From assembly GCF_016862375.1 (NCBI RefSeq), contig NZ_BOMV01000012.1:1-64000 (forward strand): a stretch of DNA of 64,000 nucleotides, given 5' to 3'. Below are positions 1-7,569 of the stretch, piece by piece (positions within the stretch are counted from its first letter, which is position 1; every line of letters begins with the position of its first letter). The position numbers were made by a program, and so were the translations under genes. Under the pieces are notes generated by a model. The model was not told the origin of the DNA, did no database searches, and was given only the letters and a program-made list of their open reading frames with translations. This DNA comes from Paractinoplanes rishiriensis (GTDB lineage Bacteria; Actinomycetota; Actinomycetes; Mycobacteriales; Micromonosporaceae).

Positions 1-44
1 GGGCCGGGGGCTCTATGCAGCCCGGCGAGCGTCGGCTATAACTA

Positions 45-91
45 ACTAGCTAGTACATTAACGCGGTTCGAACGGTCCGCCTGGTGGACCG
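45..91 (+). promoter_or_regulatory. Putative promoter and IclR-type operator upstream of the dehydratase gene
   Basis: A perfect 10-bp palindrome (ACTAGCTAGT, 45-54) leads into a -10-like TACATT (54-59). Reiterated half-sites follow: CGGTTCG at 64-70, CGGTCCG at 73-79 and TGGACCG at 85-91, the last being the reverse complement of CGGTCCA. The layout of TAC(A/G)TT followed by GGTCC-like repeats also occurs at 6012 and 13885, upstream of two other operons of the same pathway. No good -35 hexamer is visible here, so this is the weakest of the three promoters. Confidence 0.4.
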
Positions 92-131
92 GGTCGTTAC
101 TCCTGGACGCCGGCAGGAAGGCAGACCGGTC

Positions 132-2867
132 ATGCTCATCGCCGAACATGACAGCGCCCCCGGTGAGACGGTCGGGCCGGCCGCTCGGCGGCGGCTGTCG
201 ATCTCCACCGCCTGCCTGTCCGGCACGCTCGAGGACAAACTCGCGGCCGCGGCCGCGGCCGGGTTCGACGGGATCGAGATCTTCGAGAGCGACCTGATCG
301 CGTCGGCGTGGTCGCCAGCGCGGGTTCGCCAGGAGTGCGACCGCCGTGGCCTGACGATCGAGGTCTATCAGCCGTTCCGCGACTTCGAGGCGGTCCCGCC
401 CCAGACGTTGCGGGCGAACCTGCGCCGTGCCGAACGAAAGCTTGACGTCCTGGAGAGTCTCGGCGCGGGCACGCTGCTGGTCTGCTCCTCGGAGTCGCCC
501 GTCGCCGTCGACGACGATGAACTGGCCGCCGAGCAGTTGCGCGAACTGGCCGACCGCGCGGAGCGACGCGGGGTGCGGATCGCCTATGAGGCGCAGGCGT
601 GGGGCCGGCACGTCCGGACGACGGCGCACGCGTGGCAGATCGTGCGCCGCGTCGGCCACCCCGCGCTGGGCCTGTGCCTGGACAGCTTCCACGTGCTCTC
701 GCGGGGTGCCGACCTCGCCGCTATCGCGGTGATTCCCGGCGCCAAGATCTTTCACCTCCAACTCGCCGACGCCCCCCGGCTGAAGATGGACGTGGCGGAG
801 TGGAGCCGGCACCATCGGCTCTTTCCCGGCCTGGGTGCCTTCGATCTGGCGGCCTTCGCCGGTCTGGTGCTCGGCACCGGCTATGCCGGGCCACTCTCGC
901 TCGAGGTGTTCAACGACATCTACCGGCAGGCCGACCCGCGGCACGCGGCCATCGACGGCATGCGCTCACTGCTTGCCCTCCAGGAGGCGGTGACCGGCTT
1001 GCCACCGAGCGGCCTGCCGCCGGCTCCACGGCTTGGTGGGCAGGTCTTCAGCGAGTTGGCGGTCGACGACGTGTCCGGTCCGGTCGTCCAGCGGACGCTG
1101 CTGGCGCTCGGCTTCGTCAAGACCGGCAGGCACCGTTCCAAGCCGGTGGAGTTGTGGGAACAGGGCGCCGCCCGGATCCTTCTCAACTTCGCCCCGCAGC
1201 GGCTCGTGACCCCCGGCACGGCGGTGATCTGCGCCCTGGGCGTGGAGAGCGACGACCCGGCACGGTCGGCGGAGCGGGCGGACCGGCTGCTCGCGCCGGT
1301 GCTGCCGCGGGTCCGGCAGGCCGGGGAGGCGGATCTGAGCTCGGTTGCCGCGCCGGACGGCACCGCGGTCTTCTTCTGCCGAACCGGCGCCGACGGCAGC
1401 GGCTGGACGGCGGATTTCCTGCCGACCGGTGATGCGGCCCGTGGCGACGGCCTGGTGACCGGAACCGACCACATCGCGCTCACCGAGTCGATCGACGATT
1501 TCGACGAGGCGGCGGTCTTCTATCGCACGGTTCTCGGCCTGCGCCCGGGGCCGACGACCGAACTCGCCGCGCCGTTCGGCGTGCTGCGCAGCCGGTCGGC
1601 CACTGACGTCGGACAGACCGTACGGATCACGTTCAACACCGCACCGCTCCGCCGTGGCTTCTGGGCGCCCGGGATACCCAGTCCGCAGCATGTGGCGTTC
1701 CGCAGCCATGACGTGGTCGCCAGCGCGCGGGCGATGCGGGAACTCGGCGCACCGGTCCTGCGTATCCCGGACAACTACTACGACGACCTGGACGCCCGGC
1801 TCGCCCCGCCGCCGGCCCTGCTCGCCACGCTGCGCGAGTACTCGATCCTCTACGACAGCGACGACGAGGGCGAGTACCTGCACTTCTACACCCAGATGCT
1901 CGGCTCCCGGCTGTTCTTCGAGGTGGTGCAGCGTATCGGCAGCTACACGGGTTACGGCGCGGCCGCGGCTGTGCCGGTGCGGATGGCCGCGCACCGGCAC
2001 ACCCGGCTCCGCGACCTGCGCGACACCGCCGAACACCAGGACGGCCGGGTACACGACTACTCGCTGGCGCACCTGACCGCGCTGAGCCTGTCGCCGCCGG
2101 AACTGGTCGATGCCGCTGCGGAGGCGGGCTACCGGTATGTGGGTGTCCGGCTCACCAGGGTGACCGCCCAGGAACCGCACTATCCCCTGGCCACCGATCC
2201 GGCCCTGATGCGGGCCACCAAGGTGCGGCTGGCGGCCACCGGCGTCGAGGTGCTCGACATCGAGCTCGCCCGGATCGGCCCGGACGAGGATCCGCGCGAC
2301 TTCCAGCGTTTCCTGGAGGCCGGAGCGGAGCTCGGTGCCCGGCACGTGATCACCCAGTTGCCGGATGCGGACCGGGTCCGCAAGGTGGACCGGTTCGCTC
2401 AGCTGTGCGAGATGGCGCGGCCCCTCGGCCTGACCGTCGACCTGGAGTTCCCGTCCTGGACCGAGACCCCGGACCTGACCGAGGCGGCCCGCGTCCTGCG
2501 CGCGGCCGCCCAGCCGAACGGTGGCATGCTCGTCGACCTGCTGCACTTCGCCCGGTCCGGGTCAAGCGTCGCCGACCTGCGCGAATTGCCGGCGGAGTGG
2601 TTCCACTTCGCGCATGTCTGCGATGCGCCCGCCGGGGTCCCGCCCACCAACGAGGGGCTGATCCATACGGCCCGGTTCGAGCGGCTCTATCCCGGGGAGG
2701 GCGGCATCGACCTGGACGGAATCCTGTCGGCGCTGCCGGCCGGTCTGCCGTACGCCCTGGAGATCCCGCGTGCGCAGCTGGTGGCGCAGATCGGTGGCAA
2801 GGAGCACGCACGCCTGGCGATCGCCGCGGCCCGGCGGCGGCTGGATGCGGTGCGGGCCGCCGCCTGA
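132..2867 (+). CDS. quiC: 3-dehydroshikimate dehydratase, TIM barrel-HPPD-like-TIM barrel fusion
   Basis: Predicted to dehydrate 3-dehydroshikimate to protocatechuate, the step linking quinate/shikimate use to aromatic catabolism. The N-terminal sugar-phosphate-isomerase-type TIM barrel (about residues 15-285) carries metal ligands E153, D184, Q210 and E258. From memory the Pseudomonas QuiC1 ligands are E134, D165, Q191 and E239, a constant offset of 19. A VOC/HPPD-like domain follows (about 305-625) with a complete H447, H520, E597 iron triad. A second TIM barrel (about 650-905) is extra: the bacterial two-domain enzyme is usually near 635 residues and this one is 911. ATG 132 is chosen because AGGAAG lies 11 bases upstream; an in-frame GTG at 84 falls inside the putative operator. 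What the third domain does is unknown. The dehydratase assignment is fairly firm; the HPPD-like activity is untested. Confidence 0.82.
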   Translation: MLIAEHDSAPGETVGPAARRRLSISTACLSGTLEDKLAAAAAAGFDGIEIFESDLIASAWSPARVRQECDRRGLTIEVYQPFRDFEAVPPQTLRANLRRAERKLDVLESLGAGTLLVCSSESPVAVDDDELAAEQLRELADRAERRGVRIAYEAQAWGRHVRTTAHAWQIVRRVGHPALGLCLDSFHVLSRGADLAAIAVIPGAKIFHLQLADAPRLKMDVAEWSRHHRLFPGLGAFDLAAFAGLVLGTGYAGPLSLEVFNDIYRQADPRHAAIDGMRSLLALQEAVTGLPPSGLPPAPRLGGQVFSELAVDDVSGPVVQRTLLALGFVKTGRHRSKPVELWEQGAARILLNFAPQRLVTPGTAVICALGVESDDPARSAERADRLLAPVLPRVRQAGEADLSSVAAPDGTAVFFCRTGADGSGWTADFLPTGDAARGDGLVTGTDHIALTESIDDFDEAAVFYRTVLGLRPGPTTELAAPFGVLRSRSATDVGQTVRITFNTAPLRRGFWAPGIPSPQHVAFRSHDVVASARAMRELGAPVLRIPDNYYDDLDARLAPPPALLATLREYSILYDSDDEGEYLHFYTQMLGSRLFFEVVQRIGSYTGYGAAAAVPVRMAAHRHTRLRDLRDTAEHQDGRVHDYSLAHLTALSLSPPELVDAAAEAGYRYVGVRLTRVTAQEPHYPLATDPALMRATKVRLAATGVEVLDIELARIGPDEDPRDFQRFLEAGAELGARHVITQLPDADRVRKVDRFAQLCEMARPLGLTVDLEFPSWTETPDLTEAARVLRAAAQPNGGMLVDLLHFARSGSSVADLRELPAEWFHFAHVCDAPAGVPPTNEGLIHTARFERLYPGEGGIDLDGILSALPAGLPYALEIPRAQLVAQIGGKEHARLAIAAARRRLDAVRAAA

Positions 2868-2871
2868 CGGG

Positions 2872-2891
2872 GCCCGCACCGCCCGGTGGGC
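2872..2891. terminator. Small hairpin between convergent genes
   Basis: GCCCGCACC pairs with GGTGGGC across a GCCC loop with one bulged G, in the 23-bp gap between two converging genes. There is no T-run. It may serve as a bidirectional terminator, but short GC-rich hairpins are common in this DNA. Confidence 0.3.
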
Positions 2892-3877
2892 TATCTGCAG
2901 AACGGCTTGCGCCCCATGGTGGACTCGATGCCGCCGAGCACGTGAGCGAGGAAGTGCTCGTCGCCGGCCATCGGCGCGTCCGTCCACGCCTCGACCGCGT
3001 GGCCGAGAGTGGTCACCCAGGACCGGCCGCCGTCGTAGTACTGGCACCAGGAGACCGGGTGGTCGCGGCCGTGCCCGGGATGACCGCTGCCGCCGGTCGG
3101 ACCGTCCGGGAGCGTGGCCTCGTCGATCCGGGCGAGGACGCGGACCTGGCTGGGAAACGGCACCAGGTTGTACCACTCGTCGGTGAACTCCCAACGGGCC
3201 GGGAGGCCCGCCGTGGACGCGTCCCGCCGGCTGGCGGTCACCACCGTGCCCGGCTGGTTGCGGCCGTGGTCGTAGTAGTTGGCCCCGCCGAGCAGTCCCT
3301 CGTACCACTCCCAGTTGTACTCGGTGCCGAAGGCGTTGTGGATCCCCACGAAGCCGCCGCCACCGCGGAGGTACTGCCGGAGAGCGGTCTGGGCCGGGTC
3401 GTCGAGCGTGTCGCGGGTCGTGCTCATGAAGATGACCGCGTGGTAGCGGAACAGACGACCGGGGGAGTTGAGCTGGGCGACGTCCTCCGTCCAGTCGACC
3501 GCGAAACCGTGGTCGGCACCGAGCTTGACCAGCGCGGACTGGGCGGCGTGTGCCGCGGTGAGCGGGGGGTTGAGGCCGGCGGCCAGCGCCGGGCCCAGGT
3601 GGGCGTGGCGTGGCCCGGCGGTGCGGCTGTAGACGAGTACCCGGTAGCCGCCGGCGGCCGGGTCGAAGTTGCCCCAGTCGTGGTAGCAGCCGGGGTTGGT
3701 GCCCCGGCAGACGCCGTAGTCGACGCGGCCGAGATTTCGCGCCGCGGTGTCCTGTTCGCCGGCCGGCTCCTGGCCGCCGGGGCGCAGCGCCGCGCCGCCG
3801 GCGAGCAGGACGGTGGCGGTCACCACGGCGGCGAGGCCGGCGCTGAGAGGTGCGGTGAGTCTTCGTCGCAGGGACAT
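2891..3877 (-). CDS. Secreted ThuA-like domain protein
   Basis: 328 residues with a basic, hydrophobic N-terminal signal sequence, then a ThuA-like fold related to class I glutamine amidotransferases. Recognisable pieces are the VIFMSTTRDTL strand, the GGGGFVGIHNA turn and the HPVSWCQYYDGGRSW segment typical of the family. ATG 3877 has AAGGAG six bases upstream. It is the last gene of a minus-strand operon behind a citryl-CoA-lyase-like gene (29-bp gap). ThuA proteins are linked to 3-keto-sugar processing together with Gfo/Idh/MocA oxidoreductases, and one of those is encoded 8 kb away in this island. A role on a glycosylated or keto form of the substrate outside the membrane is possible but inferred. 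Confidence 0.7.
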   Translation of the reverse strand: MSLRRRLTAPLSAGLAAVVTATVLLAGGAALRPGGQEPAGEQDTAARNLGRVDYGVCRGTNPGCYHDWGNFDPAAGGYRVLVYSRTAGPRHAHLGPALAAGLNPPLTAAHAAQSALVKLGADHGFAVDWTEDVAQLNSPGRLFRYHAVIFMSTTRDTLDDPAQTALRQYLRGGGGFVGIHNAFGTEYNWEWYEGLLGGANYYDHGRNQPGTVVTASRRDASTAGLPARWEFTDEWYNLVPFPSQVRVLARIDEATLPDGPTGGSGHPGHGRDHPVSWCQYYDGGRSWVTTLGHAVEAWTDAPMAGDEHFLAHVLGGIESTMGRKPFCR

Positions 3878-3906
3878 GATTTCTCCTTCCCGGCGGGGAC
3901 CGGCCG

Positions 3907-4713
3907 TCAGGGGTCTCCGAGTTGGGTGGGCAGGATCGATGGCGGCATCGGTCCCTTGTTGCGCCGGCCCTGACCGGTCTCTTCCCAGGCGTGGGCCAGG
4001 ATTCCGACGCTGCGGCTCAGGACGAACAGGCCACGGGCCAGCGGTGGGGGAAACCCGAGTTCGCCGTAGAGGACCGCGGTGCAGCCGTCGATGTTGATCG
4101 GAACCGGGTGGGAACGACCCTCGGCGAGCACCCGCTCGACCGCCCGGGCCGCACGTAGGTAGTGGCCGTCGACGGTTCCGTCGGCGGCGGCCCGATCGGC
4201 GAGGGTGAGCAACGGGTCGCGCCGGGGGTCGACCGAGTGGAACCGGTGGCCGAATCCCGGCAGGTACCGGGAGCGGGCCCGCCACTCGGCGGTGACCGTG
4301 GCCGCGGCGGCGTCGAGGTCGGTTCCGGCGTGGGCGGATATCTCGGCGAGCATGGTCATGCATTGCTCACCGGCGCCGCCGTGCACGTCACCGAGCAGGT
4401 TGACCCCGGTGGCGACGGCGTTGTTCAAGCCGACGCCGCAGGTGGCGGCGATACGCGCCACAGCGATCGACGGGGCGTGCGGTCCGTGGTCCACCGAGGC
4501 GACGAGCGCCGCCTCGAGCAGCCTCTCCTGCGCCGGGGTCGCGGTGGTGCCGCGGAGCATCAGCCAGATGATCCCGGCGAAGCTGGTCGAGCCGATCAGG
4601 CTCTGGACCGGCCGGCCGCGGAGTTCGATGACGTTCGGTTCGATCCGCGACACTGCGGTGGCCCACCAGTCGGCGACGTCGCGGACGGTCGGTGCGTGCT
4701 GATCCGGGGTCAC
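3907..4713 (-). CDS. Citrate synthase-superfamily protein, citryl-CoA lyase-like
   Basis: 268 residues, shorter than citrate synthase (about 370-430) and close to stand-alone citryl-CoA lyase-type domains. All three catalytic elements of the superfamily are visible: a His in VHGGAGE, a His in PGFGHRFH and an Asp in NIDGCTA. Such proteins make or break a C-C bond between an acyl-CoA and a keto acid. The GTG start (4711-4713) overlaps the TGA of the CoA-transferase gene as GTGA, with GAGGAGG about ten bases upstream, so the two are probably translationally coupled. The pairing suggests that an acid is activated to its CoA ester by the transferase and then cleaved here. The actual substrate is unknown. 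Confidence 0.75.
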   Translation of the reverse strand: MTPDQHAPTVRDVADWWATAVSRIEPNVIELRGRPVQSLIGSTSFAGIIWLMLRGTTATPAQERLLEAALVASVDHGPHAPSIAVARIAATCGVGLNNAVATGVNLLGDVHGGAGEQCMTMLAEISAHAGTDLDAAAATVTAEWRARSRYLPGFGHRFHSVDPRRDPLLTLADRAAADGTVDGHYLRAARAVERVLAEGRSHPVPINIDGCTAVLYGELGFPPPLARGLFVLSRSVGILAHAWEETGQGRRNKGPMPPSILPTQLGDP

Positions 4714-5888
4714 GGGGCGGGTACCTCCTCGGAGGTGCTCCGGAACTCGGCGTTGTGCTCGCCGAGCAGTGGCGGCGGGGCGTGCGGGCGCAGTGGCGCG
4801 CCGTCGACCAGGACGCCGTTGCCGCTGACCCGCAGCGTGCGGTCCGGGCGAGCGGGAAACGCGAGATCGGTGAAGAATCCGCGCTCGTTGACCTGGTCGA
4901 GTTCCACGGCCTGCGGGACGGTGAGGATCCGGGCGGCCGGCACCCCCGCGGTGGCGAACAGGTGCTCCCAGTCCGCGGCCGGGCGCGCCGACAGCGCGCG
5001 GTTGATCTCTTCGTTGAGCTCGGCCCGGTGCTGTTTGCGGGCCTCGCGTTCGGCGAAGCGGTGATCGGTGACGAGGTCCGGGCGGTCGATGATCCGGCAC
5101 AGCTGCTCGAACTGTTCCTGCCGGTTGGCGGCGATGTTGAGCGGGCCGTCGGCGGCGTGGAAGGTGCCGGACGGCGCGGCGGTGGCGTTCTGGTCGCCCA
5201 TGGGTTCCGGCGGTACGCCACTGACCAGGTAGTTCGACACGGCCCAGCCCATCGCGGACAGCGATGTCTCCAACATGGAAACGTCGAGGAACCGCCCGTG
5301 GCCGGTGCGGTTCCGGCCGGCCAGTGCCGCGGCGATGGACATCGCGGCGACCAGGCCACCGACGGTGTCCGAGACCGGGAAGCCGACGCGCAACGGGGCG
5401 GTCTCCGGCGTTCCGGTGATGCTCATCATGCCGGCCAGGCCCTGAATGACCTGGTCGTAGGCGGGTGCGTGGCGCATCGGGCCGGTCTGGCCGAACCCGG
5501 AGATGGCGCAGTAGATCAGGCGGGGGTTGAGCCGGCGCAGCACCTCCCAGCTGTAGCCGATGCGGCTGAGCACGCCGGCCCGGAAGTTCTCCAGGAGTAC
5601 GTCCGCGTCCCGGACGAGCTTCTCGAAGGTCGTCCGGTCGGCGGGGTCCTTGAGGTCGAGCTCGACCGACTTCTTCCCGGCGTTCTGGGCGAGGAACGAG
5701 GCGCCGAGCGCTGCCCGGTTCAATTCCGGGTCGGGCCCCAGCGAGCGGGCCAGATCGCCGCCGCCCGGTCTTTCGATTTTGACGACCTCGGCGCCGAAAA
5801 GCATGAGTTGATAGCTGCAGTACGGGCCGGCGAGAACGTTGGTGAGGTCCAGGACCCGCACGCCGTGCAGGGGTCGGTCGTCATCCAT
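4710..5888 (-). CDS. CaiB/BaiF family (class III) CoA-transferase
   Basis: 392 residues, the usual length of class III CoA-transferases, which move CoA between carboxylic acids through an aspartyl intermediate. The N-terminal GVRVLDLTNVLAGPYCSYQL segment is typical and the catalytic Asp is expected in PAYDQVIQG. It is the first gene of a three-gene minus-strand operon (CoA-transferase, citryl-CoA-lyase-like, ThuA-like) and diverges from the aldehyde dehydrogenase operon. The 190-bp intergenic region contains the CCGTAACGG inverted repeat and GGTCC-like sites, so both directions may answer to the local IclR regulator. Substrate specificity cannot be read from the sequence. Confidence 0.85.
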   Translation of the reverse strand: MDDDRPLHGVRVLDLTNVLAGPYCSYQLMLFGAEVVKIERPGGGDLARSLGPDPELNRAALGASFLAQNAGKKSVELDLKDPADRTTFEKLVRDADVLLENFRAGVLSRIGYSWEVLRRLNPRLIYCAISGFGQTGPMRHAPAYDQVIQGLAGMMSITGTPETAPLRVGFPVSDTVGGLVAAMSIAAALAGRNRTGHGRFLDVSMLETSLSAMGWAVSNYLVSGVPPEPMGDQNATAAPSGTFHAADGPLNIAANRQEQFEQLCRIIDRPDLVTDHRFAEREARKQHRAELNEEINRALSARPAADWEHLFATAGVPAARILTVPQAVELDQVNERGFFTDLAFPARPDRTLRVSGNGVLVDGAPLRPHAPPPLLGEHNAEFRSTSEEVPAP

Positions 5889-5963
5889 GAGTCGTGCCCT
5901 TCGGTCGTCTTGGGGCTCGCAGGCCGGTGTGCCGTAGGCGATCGATCGGCGCGCTGTGAGGTC

Positions 5964-5972
5964 CCGTAACGG
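5964..5972. promoter_or_regulatory. CCGTAACGG inverted repeat, copy 1
   Basis: CCGT-A-ACGG is a perfect inverted repeat around one base. The same nine bases plus a following T recur at 13838, and in both places the element starts 24-25 bp before a TTGCCA -35 hexamer. That places it near -50, where IclR-type activators often bind. It may also act on the divergent CoA-transferase promoter. Confidence 0.5.
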
Positions 5973-5988
5973 TTTCCGCGGTCAGCCA

Positions 5989-6017
5989 TTGCCAGGGGAC
6001 TTCGCGGCCCGTACGTT
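5989..6017 (+). promoter_or_regulatory. Sigma-70-type promoter of the aldehyde dehydrogenase operon
   Basis: TTGCCA (5989-5994), a 17-bp spacer and TACGTT (6012-6017). The -10 fits the actinobacterial TANNNT pattern. The same two hexamers with the same spacing occur at 13862-13890 before the TRAP transporter operon. Transcription would start near 6025, about 50 bases before the ATG at 6079. Confidence 0.68.
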
Positions 6018-6022
6018 ACACC

Positions 6023-6062
6023 TAGTCCACAGAACGGTCTAGAAGGACCACAGAGCGGTTCG
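6023..6062. promoter_or_regulatory. GGTCC-type operator cluster, copy at the ALDH promoter
   Basis: TAGTCCA (6023-6029), CGGTCTA (6035-6041), AGGACCA (6044-6050, inverted) and CGGTTCG (6056-6062) lie just downstream of the -10, across the expected transcription start. The first two are 12 bp apart, the dominant spacing in the related cluster at 13896. The neighbouring IclR regulator is the likely ligand; that link is inferred from the shared layout. Confidence 0.5.
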
Positions 6063-6078
6063 CACGAGGAGAACGGTG

Positions 6079-7569
6079 ATGTCCGACAGCCCTGGCCGAA
6101 CCACCCCCGAGAAACAGACGTCCGAGGTCGGATGCCTGATCGCCGGCTCCTGGGTGACGACCGGGATGCGGGCCGACCGGGTCGGTCCCTGGGCTCGGGT
6201 CGTCGTCAGCACCGCCAGGCAGGCGGACCTCGCCGACGTCGAGACCGCACTCGGATATGCCCGGCGGGGCGCCAAGGTGGTCGCCCGGATGGCGCCCGCC
6301 GCCCGTGCCGACATTCTCGAGCGGGCCGCCGCCGAGGCGGTGCGCCGCCGCGACGATCTGGCCGGACTGCTCGCCCTCGAGCTCGGCAAGCCGGTCAAGG
6401 ACGGCCGCGGCGAGATCGACCGGGTGGCCGACACCTTCGCCGTGTCGGCCGCGGAGGCCCGCCGGATCGGCGGTGAGGTCCTGCCGGCGGCCGGCTGGGC
6501 CCGGGGCGTCGGCAACACCGCCTTCACCTACCGTGCGCCGGTCGGCATCGCGCTGGCGATCACCCCGTTCAACGCGCCCGCCAACCTGCTCGCGCACAAG
6601 CTCGGTGCCGCGTTCGCGGCCGGCAACACCACGTTGGTCAAGCCGCCGCCGCAGGCACCCGCTTCGTCGGCAGCCGTGGTGCAGCTCCTACTCGACTGCG
6701 GGATGCCGGCCGAGGCGGTGCAACTGCTGCACGGCGGAGGCGAGATCGGAGCGGCGCTCAGCTCGGCCCCGGACGTCGGTGTCATCAGCTTCACCGGCAG
6801 CCCGGAGACCGGTGCGGCCGTCGCCCGTGCCGCCGGTGCCAAACGGCTCGTCCTGGAACTCGGCGGGAACGCGGCCACCATCGTGTGCGCGGATGCGGAC
6901 GTCGCGGCGGCGGCACGCAACTGCGCCGCAACCGGATACAGCAACTCCGGCCAGAGCTGCATCTCGGTGCAGAGGGTCTACGTGGATCGCCGGCGCTACG
7001 ACGAGTTTCTGGACGCGTTCACCCGGGAGGTCGGGAAACTCTCCGTCGGCGACCCCGCCCTGCCCGGTACCGATGTCGGTTCGATGGTCGACGACGACGC
7101 GGCCGAACGCGTCGTCACCTGGGCCCGGGAAGCCGTGGCGGCCGGTGCGACGATCACCACCGGCGGTCACCGGGACGGCGCGACCGTCACCCCCACGATC
7201 GTGGCCGGGCCGCCGGCGGACGCCCGGTTGATCCGGGACGAGGTCTTCGGCGCGGTGGTGAGCGTGTCGCCCTTCGACGACTTCGACGACGTGCTCGCCG
7301 CGTGCAACGACAGCCGGTACGGCCTGCAGGCGGGTCTGTTCACGTTCGACGTCCGCCGGATCCTGACGGCCTGGCGGGAGCTGGAGGTCGGTGGCCTGAT
7401 CGTCAACGGGTCGTCGAACTTCCGCCTCGACCACGTGCCGTTCGGCGGTGTCAAGGACTCCGGGTTCGGTCGCGAGTCGCCACGCTGGATGATCGACGAC
7501 TACACGGTGGTCAAGACGCTCGTGCTGCGCGGCATGTCGCTGTTCGGTGACCAGGATGGCGCCCGATGA
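6079..7569 (+). CDS. NAD(P)-dependent aldehyde dehydrogenase
   Basis: 496 residues, full length for the superfamily. The cofactor-binding PFNAPANLLAHKLG segment, FTGSPETG, the general-base Glu in LELGGN (E260) and the nucleophile in SGQSCISVQ (C294) are all present. The active-site wording resembles lactaldehyde/phosphonoacetaldehyde-type dehydrogenases rather than betaine or succinate-semialdehyde ones. ATG 6079 is preferred over the GTG just before it because GAGGAG is well spaced. It overlaps the next gene as ATGA and leads the operon ALDH, ThDP enzyme, quinoprotein, dehydroquinase, oxidoreductase. It probably oxidises the aldehyde made by the next gene's decarboxylase-like enzyme. Confidence 0.88.
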   Translation: MSDSPGRTTPEKQTSEVGCLIAGSWVTTGMRADRVGPWARVVVSTARQADLADVETALGYARRGAKVVARMAPAARADILERAAAEAVRRRDDLAGLLALELGKPVKDGRGEIDRVADTFAVSAAEARRIGGEVLPAAGWARGVGNTAFTYRAPVGIALAITPFNAPANLLAHKLGAAFAAGNTTLVKPPPQAPASSAAVVQLLLDCGMPAEAVQLLHGGGEIGAALSSAPDVGVISFTGSPETGAAVARAAGAKRLVLELGGNAATIVCADADVAAAARNCAATGYSNSGQSCISVQRVYVDRRRYDEFLDAFTREVGKLSVGDPALPGTDVGSMVDDDAAERVVTWAREAVAAGATITTGGHRDGATVTPTIVAGPPADARLIRDEVFGAVVSVSPFDDFDDVLAACNDSRYGLQAGLFTFDVRRILTAWRELEVGGLIVNGSSNFRLDHVPFGGVKDSGFGRESPRWMIDDYTVVKTLVLRGMSLFGDQDGAR

